Origin: Lunularia cruciata
Taxonomy: Eukaryota > Streptophyta > Marchantiopsida > Lunulariales > Lunulariaceae
Reading direction: 5' to 3'
DNA: 64,000 bases
NCBI GenBank assembly: GCA_948567375.1
Contig: OX419757.1
Coordinates: forward strand, 70,873,836 to 70,937,835
Both the position numbers and the translations under genes were made by a program. The notes under the pieces were generated by a model. It was not told the origin of the DNA, made no database searches, and worked only from the letters and a program-made list of their open reading frames with translations. The number at the start of each line of letters is the position of its first letter. The first letter of the stretch is position 1. Below are positions 1-9,573 of this stretch, piece after piece.

Positions 1-338
1 TCCTAAAGACCCAATCCTCTACAAACACATGTATGTCCCTAACATGGCCATCCAGAAATCACCAAGTGAATAGGCCCATGTCTCTCTAGGTCATGCGGCC
101 CCAGTAAGGAAATTTCTCCTGGTAGGGCCTTCAGGTAACCTCTGATTGCTGATATCGGTAATAACTCTGGATACCGATAGGCCAAGTGTGCCACATGATG
201 TGGAGAGACTCGCCTAGCAGTCTCATCTCTCTCTACATACAAGTACCTTTGTACTCGGATACCCACCTGTAACACCGTAGCTAGTCCGTTGCTGATCCCA
301 CCAAACAACTTCAATAGGCATATCCTCTCTACTGGATA
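1..338 (-). pseudogene. C5-cytosine DNA methyltransferase domain (motifs I-IV), DNMT3/DRM-like, inside the retroelement polyprotein
   Basis: Encodes the first half of a cytosine-5 methyltransferase fold. Motif I (SAM binding) reads LKLFGGISNG at 314-285, followed by a GI-V-RYLYVE segment matching the motif II region, where the acidic residue contacts SAM. Motif IV reads LVISGWPC at about 65-42 and holds the catalytic Pro-Cys. The codon after the Cys is TAG (39-41), where Gln is usual in PCQ motifs, and another TAG follows at 3-5. Motifs VI, VIII, IX and X would lie left of the window. Spacing and the wording G(I/V)xVxRY and GPxxLVIxG resemble DNMT3 and DRM more than bacterial Dcm. It is in the same frame as gag and protease, so it was part of one polyprotein rather than a separate gene. 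Activity of the source element is inferred, not shown. Confidence 0.72.
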
Positions 339-884
339 CTACCAAGCAATGAGTGTGGTATCCAGAGGTGTCAAAGCAATCACCTCTGGAGGCTCATCCT
401 CACACTCATCTCCTGATGGTACGAAGGCTCCACTCCAAGCCTGCTGCACCAACTGATCTGCATGTTGTTGCAATGCCTCCTCTAAACTCCACAATGGAAC
501 ATCCAAGGTGGATAGAACAATCCCACTTGTACTCCAAAGCCGAGTGATCTCCTCTGGTACTGGAGTATCCTCTGCATGGGCATTCTACTCCAACAAGTCA
601 CCAAGCCACGTAACTGCACCACTGAAAGCTAAAATGGATGTTGCCATGGTCCCGGACTGTAGTGAGCCAAGACTACCACTACTGAAGCGTACTGGTAGGC
701 GACATACCCGTCCCTCACCAGACTGCCAACCAGGTCTATAAGAGGTTATCTCCTCCCAATAGTCAATGCTAAAACCCATGGGGTATAACACTGCTCCCCC
801 AACTAGCATATCATATGACTCAGCTATCGTCGCAATAGCCTAAGCTCTCACCACCAAGCTATTAGTCGGATAACCAGGCTGAAC
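339..884 (-). pseudogene. Polyprotein linker between protease and methyltransferase
   Basis: Same frame as the protease upstream and the methyltransferase downstream, interrupted by TAG at 840-842, 585-587 and 339-341. The first part (about 840-640) reads as the C-terminal side of the retropepsin-like fold, with a YDMLVGGAVLYPMGF segment that suits the strand after the second glycine turn and a Trp-rich stretch. The second part (about 585-345) is acidic and helical-looking and has no domain I recognise. In DRM enzymes methyltransferase motifs VI-X precede motif I, but I see no such motifs here, which favours DNMT3-like motif order. Confidence 0.5.
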
Positions 885-1751
885 CTAGACAACAAGCTCT
901 CCACGTGTGACATACTGTGTCGAACCACCACCTAGAGATGTTTGGATCTGAAATGGACACCTCTCCACATTGGTCTTCCATAACTCCAGACCGACAACTG
1001 CAGCTTTCCCCAACATAAGGGGTTGCGCACCAGAGTCTAACAAGACTCTCTGTGGTGTATAGACCTTCCCTGAAGGTCCCACCAAACAAAAAATCCCCCT
1101 CTGGTTATCCAATAGGACAACACTAGGTGTAAACTGTGCTCTCTCAAAGGCCGGTCTAGCTGGAAACTCCTCCAGTCTAGCCGTTGTTGCCTGCCATAAA
1201 CCACTGGTCACTGAACGGATCCCATGCTCCTCAACCAAGCTAGCTCCACTACCAACCACCTCTGCTCTAGTAGTAGGAACTGCACCATCCCTACTCTCAC
1301 ACAACGTGGCAGCCAACCGGAACATTGGGGTTGGGTCAACTCCCAATGTAAACATGTCACTGGCTGAAAACAAAGGATGCCGCATAATCAGCTGAGCCGC
1401 CCCCAACATCATGCTAGACTCAATGTGTGTAGTAGTAGGTGGCTGACTAGCATGTACTCCATCATGTACTCCATCACCACCTACCACACCTACATTGGGA
1501 CGTCTAGGAACCATGGATGTTGTCTATAATGCCTCAGATAGTGTGAAAGACTGGGGAAGTCTAACCTGTCTCCCAACCTCTCCTCTCTGTGGGTCCAACT
1601 CCACTGATGCTCCTCTAGGCTCTGGAGCACGTACTGCACTCCTAGTCACTGCTGTAGATGCATCCACCTGTGCTGCTCCGCACATGAAGTCCAAACCATC
1701 TCTATCACCAGCATATGAGGTGGAAGCCTCAGCACCCGAATCTGATCTCCT
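885..1751 (-). pseudogene. Retroviral-type aspartic protease region of G1
   Basis: The diagnostic segment is VLLDSGAQPLMLGKA at roughly 1068-1020: the DSG triad of a retropepsin in hydrophobic context, followed by a typical helix. The catalytic Asp, Ser and Gly are intact, unlike in the two Gypsy copies at the right end. The N-terminal part (1751-1100) is a low-complexity linker without recognised motifs. One internal TAG lies at 1524-1526, and the frame closes with TAG at 885-887. It would cleave the Gag-Pol polyprotein. It continues in frame from the zinc-knuckle block and into the methyltransferase linker. Confidence 0.65.
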
Positions 1752-2189
1752 CTAAGCAATAGCCATACTAGCCAATCTCTGCTCCAATTGCTCAATCCGA
1801 GTAGCCATAGTTGTGTCAGAAGTAAGGGTAGGTACTACACCCCTACTAGGTGTAGATCCTCTACCACCTCGTCCTCCATGAATTGGAGCTCCTCTACTAC
1901 CTACCATAGCAGCCCTACCACTCCGTAACTCCGAGTGTAGGTCAAAACACCGGTCACTAGTGTGACCAAATCTGTAGTAGTGCTCACACTGCCTCTGTGC
2001 TGGCTGTGATGCACCAGAGGTATCAGGTCCGTTGCCTTGAGTACACTCTCTCCGATGGTGAGGTCCACCACAAGTCCAACAAGCAACACCACCACTCACT
2101 GGCTGCTGCTGACCCAAAAATGAGGGTAAGGGTCTAACTCCACTAGACCCTCCACTCGCTCCATAGGATCTGGGCTGTCCACCCTGTCC
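1752..2189 (-). pseudogene. Gag nucleocapsid: two zinc knuckles, RGG-like tract and coiled-coil end (G1)
   Basis: The first knuckle reads CWTCGGPHHRREC, a slightly irregular CCHC. The second reads CEHYYRFGHTSDRC: its spacing is the standard C-x2-C-x4-H-x4-C, but the second Cys is Tyr (codon TAC at 1977-1979), one G-to-A step from TGC. A Gly/Arg-rich stretch (GGRGGRGSTPSRG) and a short heptad-like tail (RIEQLEQRLASMA) follow. Such blocks bind the genomic RNA in the virus-like particle. A TGA at 2190-2192 separates this block from the gag core in the same frame. Confidence 0.7.
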
Positions 2190-2192
2190 TCA

Positions 2193-3103
2193 AAAACCAA
2201 CTAGGCGTGGTGCACTCTGCTGCACTCTAGAAGAAGTCACAGCCGTGGATGAGGTCTCCCTACCAAATCTAGATGTCACCACTCTCTCCTCCACCATATT
2301 GAGCTCAATACGCTCAGCCAAACCAAAGACTATTGCCAAAGTGGGCAAAGTAGCCTGCAACAGCGTAGCATCACGAACTCTACATTGCAACTCCTTGTCC
2401 AGTATCACATACCAAAACTGGACTGCCTGGGCCTCAATAACTCCCTAAGTGAAACTGATCAGCCACCTCATGTGAGTGTATGCCTCGCGTAGGCTCTCTC
2501 CAGCCTTCCACTAGAACTCTTGCAAGCTCCTCAGCTTGTCAGTCCGCACTCCTTGGTAGTTCTGCCTCAAATACAGGAAGAACTCCACCATGGGGTTAAA
2601 CCCCGGTACCACACCACCTCCTGCAACGGTACCTCCAATCGTAGTAGCACTATCTCCAGCTAGTGCACCTCCACTAGCTCCACCTACACTACTCGAGCTA
2701 GAACTCGTAGGTACATCCGATCTACTCCTGGCCACCAAGTCTGAAGTGATGGAGACATAGTGTGGAGACCAATACTGTCTCCATAACTCAATCTCCTCCA
2801 AATGAGCTCTCGTGAACTCATGGTAGTCATCCATCGGCGGACACTCTAGATGCTGAAACAACCCCTTCCATGCCATGAAGGGTGTGAACAAAGTCGGGTT
2901 CCGCATCTGCTGTAGATCACACCAACTATCAAACTCCTGGATGAAGTCATCCAACTCAATGGTACCCACTGTACCAGAATAACGCCTAGGGCCCCATAAA
3001 TCTTGTCCATGTCCCACAACAACGGTGCGGACACACCAAGTGCACTCTCAACTGAATCAGCTCCTATGTCAAACTCCAACTCAGAGTCAATCTCCTCTCT
3101 CAT
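2193..3103 (-). pseudogene. Gag capsid-like core of G1
   Basis: Retrotransposon-gag-like protein. IELDDFIQEFDSW at about 2965 begins the helical core, a tryptophan-rich helix follows (AWKGLFQHLECPP), and after a long Ser/Gly linker the second half contains FFLYLRQNYQGVRTDKLRSLQEF-type sequence (split here) and an AQAVQFWYVILDKELQ helix. TAG codons at 2511-2513 and 2445-2447 break the frame. The likely start is ATG at 3101-3103, opening an acidic N-terminus in the neighbouring frame; this joins the core only if a small indel sits near 2990-3010. That join is inferred. Confidence 0.6.
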
Positions 3104-3631
3104 TGGGACCTGAGATACAAGCTGATACTGAGCACCACTCCGAGTATACCCACTGCATACTGCAGGGCTAACTCCTCTGGAATCTCCAAAGAACTCCGTC
3201 GTGACAAAGTAGCCGCAACAACAAACCCAAACCACCAACTGCAACCGCAAGTCGCAACCGCAAGTACCCCACCAAGTGCCAACAGCACCACGTGCCAATA
3301 CTAATTAAGCACCACCCACTAATGTAACTCTAACCAAGATAACTACACTAGGGGAAAGGGCAACCTGTAACCTGCCATCATAACACGCACTCTCACGGTC
3401 TGTAGGTCATCACTTCCTGCCTCACCAGAGAGAAACAAAGGTAGTCTGACTAGTCATCACTCCAGCCTCACTACCGAGAGCACACCACAGCACCAATGCT
3501 CAAAATTCAGGGCACCTCACACATACGTGGTGCACAAACAAGAAGCAGAGAATGGAGGGATCCAATCACAAGAAATCTAAACAAAAACCCTCTATCTCAT
3601 AACACAACACGGGACTGACTCTGCCACCATT
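3104..3631 (-). other. 5' leader and tRNA primer-binding site of G1
   Basis: Non-coding leader between LTR and gag. On the minus strand the 11 bases at 3629-3619 read TGGTGGCAGAG, two mismatches from the TGGTATCAGAG initiator-tRNA-Met primer site common in plant LTR elements, and they start two bases inside the LTR edge. The remainder shows no open frame worth calling. Confidence 0.6.
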
Positions 3632-4984
3632 TGGCATTTGACGTAAGAGAAGTTTGTATCTAAGTCCTAAGCTACCAGGATCACCAAGAATGGGATCAAA
3701 CTGCCTCTCCTAGCCAAAGCTACATGTGTATAGATAATAGTGGTACAATCACTAAGACAACAAGTGAGGGTGGACCAGTTGGCTAGGGCACCAGTCTAGG
3801 AACAAGAGATCTAGGGGTCAAACCCTGTTGCGCACAATCTAGCAGGAAAGGCAAATTTTGCCAACCAATGACCAAGATCTACTCTAAACTAGCTAGCCTC
3901 ACGCCAGCTTGCTGGCCCTTTTAGGCCTTCATAGCCCACAGTCCTATGCCTCGAAGCCTCTAAATGCCAAAATTCAGCCAAATGATGCCTTTCTTGTTGC
4001 CACTTTGAACCTCCTCCAAAATTGGTGAAACTTCTCCAAATCTGTGAAACTCCTCCAAACTAGCGAAACTCCTCCAAATCTGGCCAAAATCTGATGTAAA
4101 TCCCAACCAAAATCTGATGTAAAATTTGACATAAACCCTAAAGATGGCTGTCCGCCAAATCCCCCGCTAACTTTCCACTCGAGCCAAATTGACAACACGG
4201 GTTTTTCCAAATCACAAATTCATGAGAAGAGCTTCCTAACTCCACCTTCAATTTGACTTTCTGAGCACAACTCATAGCAAATTGGTCTTGCCTTCACCTC
4301 CTGAGCTCAAAATCACAACCACTACTCGAAATTTGCTCCTTCTTTGCTCAAAATTTGGCCAGCGCTTCCACACACCGTCTGCCTAACTGCCAAATCTGCA
4401 TCAATCGATTGAGCTTATGCACACTAGAGAAACATAGAACTTGAATCAAGCTACCAACAATCCACCAAGCTTGGAGATACCACCAACACTCAAAGTTCCT
4501 ACACCCGATTTCCCCCTGACTTCACTTCTCTGATGTAATCAGATTGCTTGCCACTCTCAACTCAACTCAACTCAGATCATTACTTGATCTGTCACTCTAT
4601 AAACTGCCAAGAACTGGGCACTGATTACAGTCAAGCCACACCCACTCAAGCATAGAGAATCCTTGTGACACTCGCCGGCCTCTGTCCACTATAGCCAAGA
4701 ACTCAAAGGCTCAACATCAGAGAAGTGAGCTCTTTGGAGCGCACTTCAAAACTATACCCCCTGGACTCGAGCTAGCTTTGAAACCCTAATGGTCCCACTG
4801 ACGGCACACTCAACGGTGCAAACGGTGCAAAGTGATGGTGGGCCTCACCGTGGAGTCAGTACCCCAAACACAAAATCTAACCGTCAGAAAGTAGTCTCTG
4901 AGAAACTGCTAGAATAACTCTAACTACTATCACTGGAACTCCAATGTCCGAGCATCTAGATGCGGCACTACAAATGGCGTGACA
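3632..4984 (-). repeat. 5' LTR of G1 (about 1.35 kb)
   Basis: On the minus strand it starts TGTCACGCC (4984) and ends with CA at 3632, next to the primer site. The 400 bases at its 5' (U3) end are recognisably repeated, in diverged form and the same orientation, at about 33550-33945. Inside, at about 4012-4083, a 19-23 bp unit (ctccaaa...gaaact) is repeated about four times. No open frame in it is credible. Copia sequence abuts it at 4985. Confidence 0.65.
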
Positions 4985-6374
4985 TGATCTTCATGAGATA
5001 GCTAATGGGTTTTGTGAAGAAAAGCCAAGAGGATATGGTTTGTAGGTTGTTGAAATCCTTATATGGATTGAAGCAAGCTCCTAGATAATGGAACAAACTG
5101 TTCAATGATTTCATGAGGTCACAAGGGTTTAAAAGGAGTGTGTTTGATCCCTGTGTATACATGAAAAGGTGAGTAATGAAGTCTTTGGCTTCATTATTTT
5201 GGTACTTTATTTGGATGACATGCTTATTGTAGCTAGGGACATATATGATGTTGATAAGCTCAAAGCTCTCTTTAGTTCCAAATTTAGAATGAAAGATCTT
5301 GGTACAACAAGGAGGATTTTGGGGATGGAAATCCAACAAAACATGGAGGATGGAAAGTTTTGGTTAACCCAAGGGAAGTATGCTAGAAAGGTACTTGCAA
5401 GATTTAACATGGAGAATTTGCAAGTTTGTGAGTACTTCATTAGCTCTTCACTTCAAGCTTTCATCAGCCCTTTGTCCAACAAATGTCATGGAGAAAGGTT
5501 TGATGTCCAACATCCCTTATGACAAGGTAGTGGGAAGTCTCATGTTTTTGATGATTTGCATTAGGCCAGACATTGCTCTAGCTATGGGCAAGACTAGTAG
5601 ATACATGTCAAATCCAAGGAAGATACATTGGGAAGATGTGGAGTGGATCCTCAGATATCTCAAGGGTACATTGGATTTTGGCCTTCTGTTTGATGCTAAA
5701 TCTTACAGTGCCAAATCACTTATTGGTTATGTAGATGCTGACTATGGACAAGATTTAGATGGGAGGAAATCTAAGACTGGGTATGTGTTCACATTTGGAG
5801 GTGGATGCATAAGTTGGAGATCTACACTGCAGAAGTGCACAGCTCAGTCTCCTACAAAAGCTGAGTATGTAGCAACAACAAAAGCAATGAAGGAAGCTAT
5901 CTGGTTGGACAGGCTTATAACAGAGATGAGATTGACTCATGACATTGTGAGTGTAGACTGTGATAGCCAAAGTGCTTTACATCTAGCTATGAATCAGGTG
6001 ATCGACAGTAAAGTGAAGCACATCAACATCAGGTATCATTTTCTTAGACAGTTTTGTCTGATAATATGATTGAGTTAGTCAAGATTGATGGTAAACTCAA
6101 TCCTATTGATGCTTTACAAAAGTGATATCTTTGGAAAGTTTTTTGAGACATCGTGTCAAACTGCAGGTGTTGCATATGGGCACAAGTAGAGTAGATTAGC
6201 AATTGTTTTATCTTTATATATGTTCTTACTCTACTATGTGTAGGCTATGGCTTAGTTCTAGTTAACTCTAGTTTTTAGAGGAACCTATGTTAGGCCTCCC
6301 TCTAGGACTTCCCGCAGAGTAACCATATAGGTAATAGAGGTTAAGGACCCCAAGATATGAGTCAAGGGGGAGAT
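4985..6374 (+). pseudogene. Copia-type pol relic: reverse transcriptase end plus RNase H
   Basis: Begins in the reverse transcriptase: LLKSLYGLKQAPR at about 5050, where the next codon is TAA instead of the usual Gln or Lys. The polymerase motif YLDDM is at 5207-5221, followed by KFRMKDLG and a GMEIQQ segment. A frameshift near 5440-5510 leads to the connection domain (RPDIALAMGKTSRYMSNP) and RNase H, which keeps YVDADYG, AEYVA and DCDSQSA carrying the acidic residues, and KHINIRYHFLR near the end. Order and wording are classic Ty1/Copia. Gag, protease and integrase are absent: the copy starts at the edge of the G1 LTR. A polypurine tract (aagggggaga, 6364-6373) closes the internal region. 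Confidence 0.85.
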
Positions 6375-6750
6375 TGTTAGGAGTTAACTCAAGTCTAGAG
6401 TAACCCATGTTAGCCTGATTGTGTCAGTGAGTCTAGGGCTGGACCACTATATGTGCGGGCCAGTAGGAGCTCTGGTTGACACATTACTTGGATAATTAGA
6501 AATGCAATCTGGTATGTTCCTGTGGATGGAGCCTCAATGAGGTGAACCACATATCTTCTTGTGAGATCATGGTGAATGCTTTATCTTCTTATTATCAAAC
6601 TGGATTAATAGATATTTGAACTCTTATGAGCTTATGCATCTAGGTTTGGTCTTGTGTATCTTTATTACTTATGTATGTGTGAATGTGGTACTCTCTTAAA
6701 TGCAAAGGGATTCATATGACTTGTTGCATTTCTGAAAGATAGAGAATAGC
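6375..6750 (+). repeat. Start of the Copia 3' LTR
   Basis: Directly after the polypurine tract the sequence reads TGTTAGGAGTTAACTC, a typical Copia LTR opening. With no second LTR in the window the right end cannot be fixed; the end given is an upper guess. Confidence 0.5.
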
Positions 6751-7904
6751 TATCCATGATACCATCAAAATGTAACGATACAATAGCATGTAAAATGAAT
6801 ACTCCACTTGCTTGGATGGAGAGCATTGGTATATATTTAAACAATGAAATTATGGTAAACTTGTATAGGCTTGTAACTTGTCATGAATGTGATAATGGTA
6901 AATGTTGTGGTTATGGATCCCATGCCGATGCAATTAGAAGGGGTGATTATCTATCCTCTCGGATCAGCAATAAGTAAAACAATTTGCTAAAGTTTCCAAA
7001 TATAAAAAAATGTAACGAGTTAAACTCTTTGTTCTTCCCACCATAGAGTTGGATGGACACAACATTGGGGACCCCAATGTTGTATCCATATAACATATCC
7101 ATATATATCCACTTTTAGAGAATGTACAATATTTAATATACTGGACTACATGCTTAGCATATCCCATCTTCTTTATCTTGCTTATTTGAAACAAAAGATG
7201 TCCATTACTCTACATATAACATTGGCTTGTGCAATCTATAAAAACTGTAAAGAGCTCGTACTGATTGCTATACTGCGGACATTCTAAATACTATTGTATT
7301 TAGAATAATAGATCAAATGCCTCAAATAACAAATTTCTCATTTTAAAACTATTGAAGCTTAGCGTCAGTTTCCTTCTTAGGTTTCATCCTGATTCGACTT
7401 GAAAGATTATTCTAATATCGGTGTGTCTATTTCAACTATTTTTGAAACAATGAGGTTGAACTCCACCTGAACCTCTCTCTAAACTCCTGTTGCTCCTTTA
7501 ACTTGAGAATATACTTTCTTCTTTGTTCCATTCAAATCCGGCCGCAACTTCGAGCCAAATTCTTCAAATCTAATTTGTTTACCAATACCGATCCAAAAGT
7601 TTGTTTTAATATTATATTCAATATTTGTAATCTCACCCATCCAACCAGTATTCCGCCAAGTTGAACATGGACGAAACGTTCTTCATGAGCAAACCATTCC
7701 CCCGAAATTCCATGTGTCCAGGTGATGGTAGATCAATCACTTCCTAAAATTCCATATTCCATGTGAACGATAGGTCAATCATTCTCCAAAACATTTAAGT
7801 GATAATTAATTCGAAAGTCCTCAATACAGAAATTTTCGAGATACCACTATACACGAAAATAAACAAAGCATGACCGAGGGATGTTCTCGGTGAAGTTCAA
7901 GTAC
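6751..7904. other. No gene seen
   Basis: AT-rich sequence with only short, chance-like open frames. I recognise no element or RNA gene in it. Confidence 0.5.
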
Positions 7905-7938
7905 ATCCAAGTACTATTCATATTTATATTCATATTTT

Positions 7939-9003
7939 GTGGTTGCTGATAGGCCGGTTTTGGAGACTTATGTGACAGAGGTGGAGGGAGGATCCTTTTC
8001 TCTCCAGGTGTTATTGCGGCAGACGAGAGATAGTCTATCTTCACGAGCACGAGAGGGTTTTCCACCGTTTGCTTCACTATCGTCAGATTGGACTAGAGGT
8101 CTACAGTCTTCCTTGATGGAGTGACAGTGTGAGCATACGCTACATTCTCTCTTAGTTGACTCGTCCATTCCTCAGGCTACTAGAGCACGTCTACGCTCTT
8201 GCTCCGGCAAGGGTGCAGGCTCGTGGATCCTAGCTCGACCATGCATTAGGGCTTTCCGACTCGCACCGGCTACTTTCTCTACAGCGATGAGGTTTCGCCT
8301 AGGTTTGGTCCACCCATCTGCATCTTCACTACTCACTTGTGAGTGTGGTTCTACACTAGATGCAGCGGCGGTCCACATGACACGGTGTCCTTTTGGAGGA
8401 CAGAGGATAGCTACCCATGATGCCATTAGAGACATAGTGTTTGCTATGGCACGAGAGAGTGGATACTTGGCTTGGAGGGAGCGTTCGTATGCGTTGCAGA
8501 CGACATGTGTCAGGGCAGACTTATACTTGGTCCGAGATGATCAGGTGACAGTAGCGGATGTCGTGGTGACGGACCCTACGCGAGATACAGTTTTGGAGGG
8601 AGTGATTACCCATCCCCCTGGATGGGCGGCGAGTGCAGCAGCAGGTCGCAAGGTCTCCAAGTACAGGGGCATGCAGCGAGGTCACCTCTTTGTTCCTCTA
8701 GCCTTGGAGTTATATGGAGCGATGGACACGGCATTTGACACATTTGTCAGGGAGTGCACGAGGGCTTATCATGTTAGGCGGCAGGGGGTACCACTCTCAC
8801 TCTCATACTTTGTAGCTTACTTTAGACAGCGTGTATCCATTGCTCTACAGAGGGCAGTGGCTGGTGCAATCCATAGGAGAGCAATCACATTAGGTGATGT
8901 TTCTTCGGATGCTCCAGTTGTGTGTAGACCGTACGACTTGCATAGCTCGGATATCTTAGGTGCGGTAGGGCAGATTTCTCATACAGACTCTATTGGGGCT
9001 TAG
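7939..9003 (+). pseudogene. LINE ORF C-terminus: zinc motif and restriction-like endonuclease
   Basis: One frame runs 7939-9003 with a single stop, TGA at 8122-8124. The part before the stop continues the region after the reverse transcriptase; the part after it holds CSGKGAGSW, then RFRLGLVHPSASS and a zinc-binding CECG...H...C motif (from 8338; C-x1-C-x9-H-x3-C), then RIATHDAIRD. A likely PD-(D/E)xK nuclease follows, with RADLYL, VADVVVTDP and a later KVSKY carrying candidate acidic and Lys residues. A zinc motif followed by such a nuclease is the architecture of R2-like LINEs, which lack an APE endonuclease; it would nick target DNA for target-primed reverse transcription. No ATG at the front is expected, as the copy is truncated. 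Confidence 0.7.
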
Positions 9004-9041
9004 CCCCATGTTACCTTTTTTGTCTCTCCCTTGTACGGCTT

Positions 9042-9058
9042 GATGGGGTCTTCCCATC
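9042..9058 (+). other. LINE 3'-UTR stem-loop
   Basis: GATGGG-GTCTT-CCCATC forms a perfect 6-bp stem with a 5-base loop, 38 bases after the stop codon. The same hairpin, intact or nearly so, is present in the other 3' ends at about 10010, 11798, 15388, 26066, 30227 and 42299. In other LINEs such 3' hairpins are bound by the reverse transcriptase; that role is inferred here. Confidence 0.55.
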
Positions 9059-9094
9059 CTTCATTTTTCCTACGCGGTCGCCTTTTTTCTCTTT

Positions 9095-9177
9095 TTTCTC
9101 TCATTTATATTCATATTCATTTATTTATCATATTCATATTCATCATATTTATATTCATATTCATATTTCATATTCAT
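9095..9177 (+). repeat. attcat microsatellite tail of L1
   Basis: Imperfect repeats of tattcat and tatttat form the 3' tail of the LINE, directly before the downstream target duplication. The target itself contains the same motif, so the tail may have grown by slippage on it. Confidence 0.75.
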
Positions 9178-9439
9178 ATCCAAGTACTATTCATATTTTC
9201 ATGTCGTTGGAATTAGATGCCAAGTAAGACTCGTGCGCCACATCAAGCTAGAAAAGGTATTGATAAGTATTCCTGCCAACCTTGGGGCGTCATTAAATGA
9301 AGAAAGCCGAACACAAGAAGGTTGGGGAGAACAAATAGACTACATTAAATGTAGTCTCTTTGGTAAAGTTAGAGTACTGTTAGGTCCATTCTAGTGCATT
9401 ACGGCCCTGGCACGGAAAGCAAGGACGAGCGCACGAGGT

Positions 9440-9525
9440 CGGTGCCATCAATGTGTGATAATGTAAAGGCGGAGCGAATCCAGAAAGATTGTCCAAAGTT
9501 CGGATTGTTCTCTGCAACTCGAGAA

Positions 9526-9573
<48 letters not shown>

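Larger units (their letters stand above)
1..4984 (-). mobile_element. Ty3/Gypsy-like LTR retrotransposon with a methyltransferase domain, 5' half (element G1)
   Basis: Reading down the minus strand: an LTR (4984 to 3632), a primer-binding site, a leader of about 0.5 kb, gag, zinc knuckles, an aspartic protease and the start of a C5-cytosine methyltransferase. The element leaves the window at base 1, so reverse transcriptase, integrase and the second LTR are not visible. From 3017 to 1 every coding block lies in one reading frame, broken only by in-frame stops; one frame break lies near 2990-3010. Other Gypsy relics here (57.8-64 kb) have no such extra domain. The copy is dead. Assignment to Ty3/Gypsy rests on the gag and protease type and on the match of its LTR to one beside an integrase relic at 34-35 kb. 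Confidence 0.75.
7905..9198 (+). mobile_element. LINE copy L1: 5'-truncated non-LTR retrotransposon with 21-bp target duplication
   Basis: An identical 21-base sequence beginning atccaagtac lies at 7905-7925 and at 9178-9198, bracketing the insertion. Inside are the C-terminal part of a LINE ORF, a short 3' UTR with a stem-loop at 9042-9058, a T-rich stretch after the ctacgcggtcgcc box (about 9071-9083), and an attcat-type microsatellite tail. The body starts near 7934. Perfect target duplications and a nearly intact frame make this the youngest insertion in the window. The reverse transcriptase part is missing through 5' truncation. Confidence 0.85.

Noticed and set aside
885..3017. Reassigned TAG codons or programmed readthrough in the G1 polyprotein
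   Set aside because: Eleven stops spread over 2.5 kb, including one TGA and degraded motifs nearby, fit decay better; host genes here use normal stops.
9095..9177. CRISPR-like array
   Set aside because: Short AT microsatellite with no spacers, in a plant genome.
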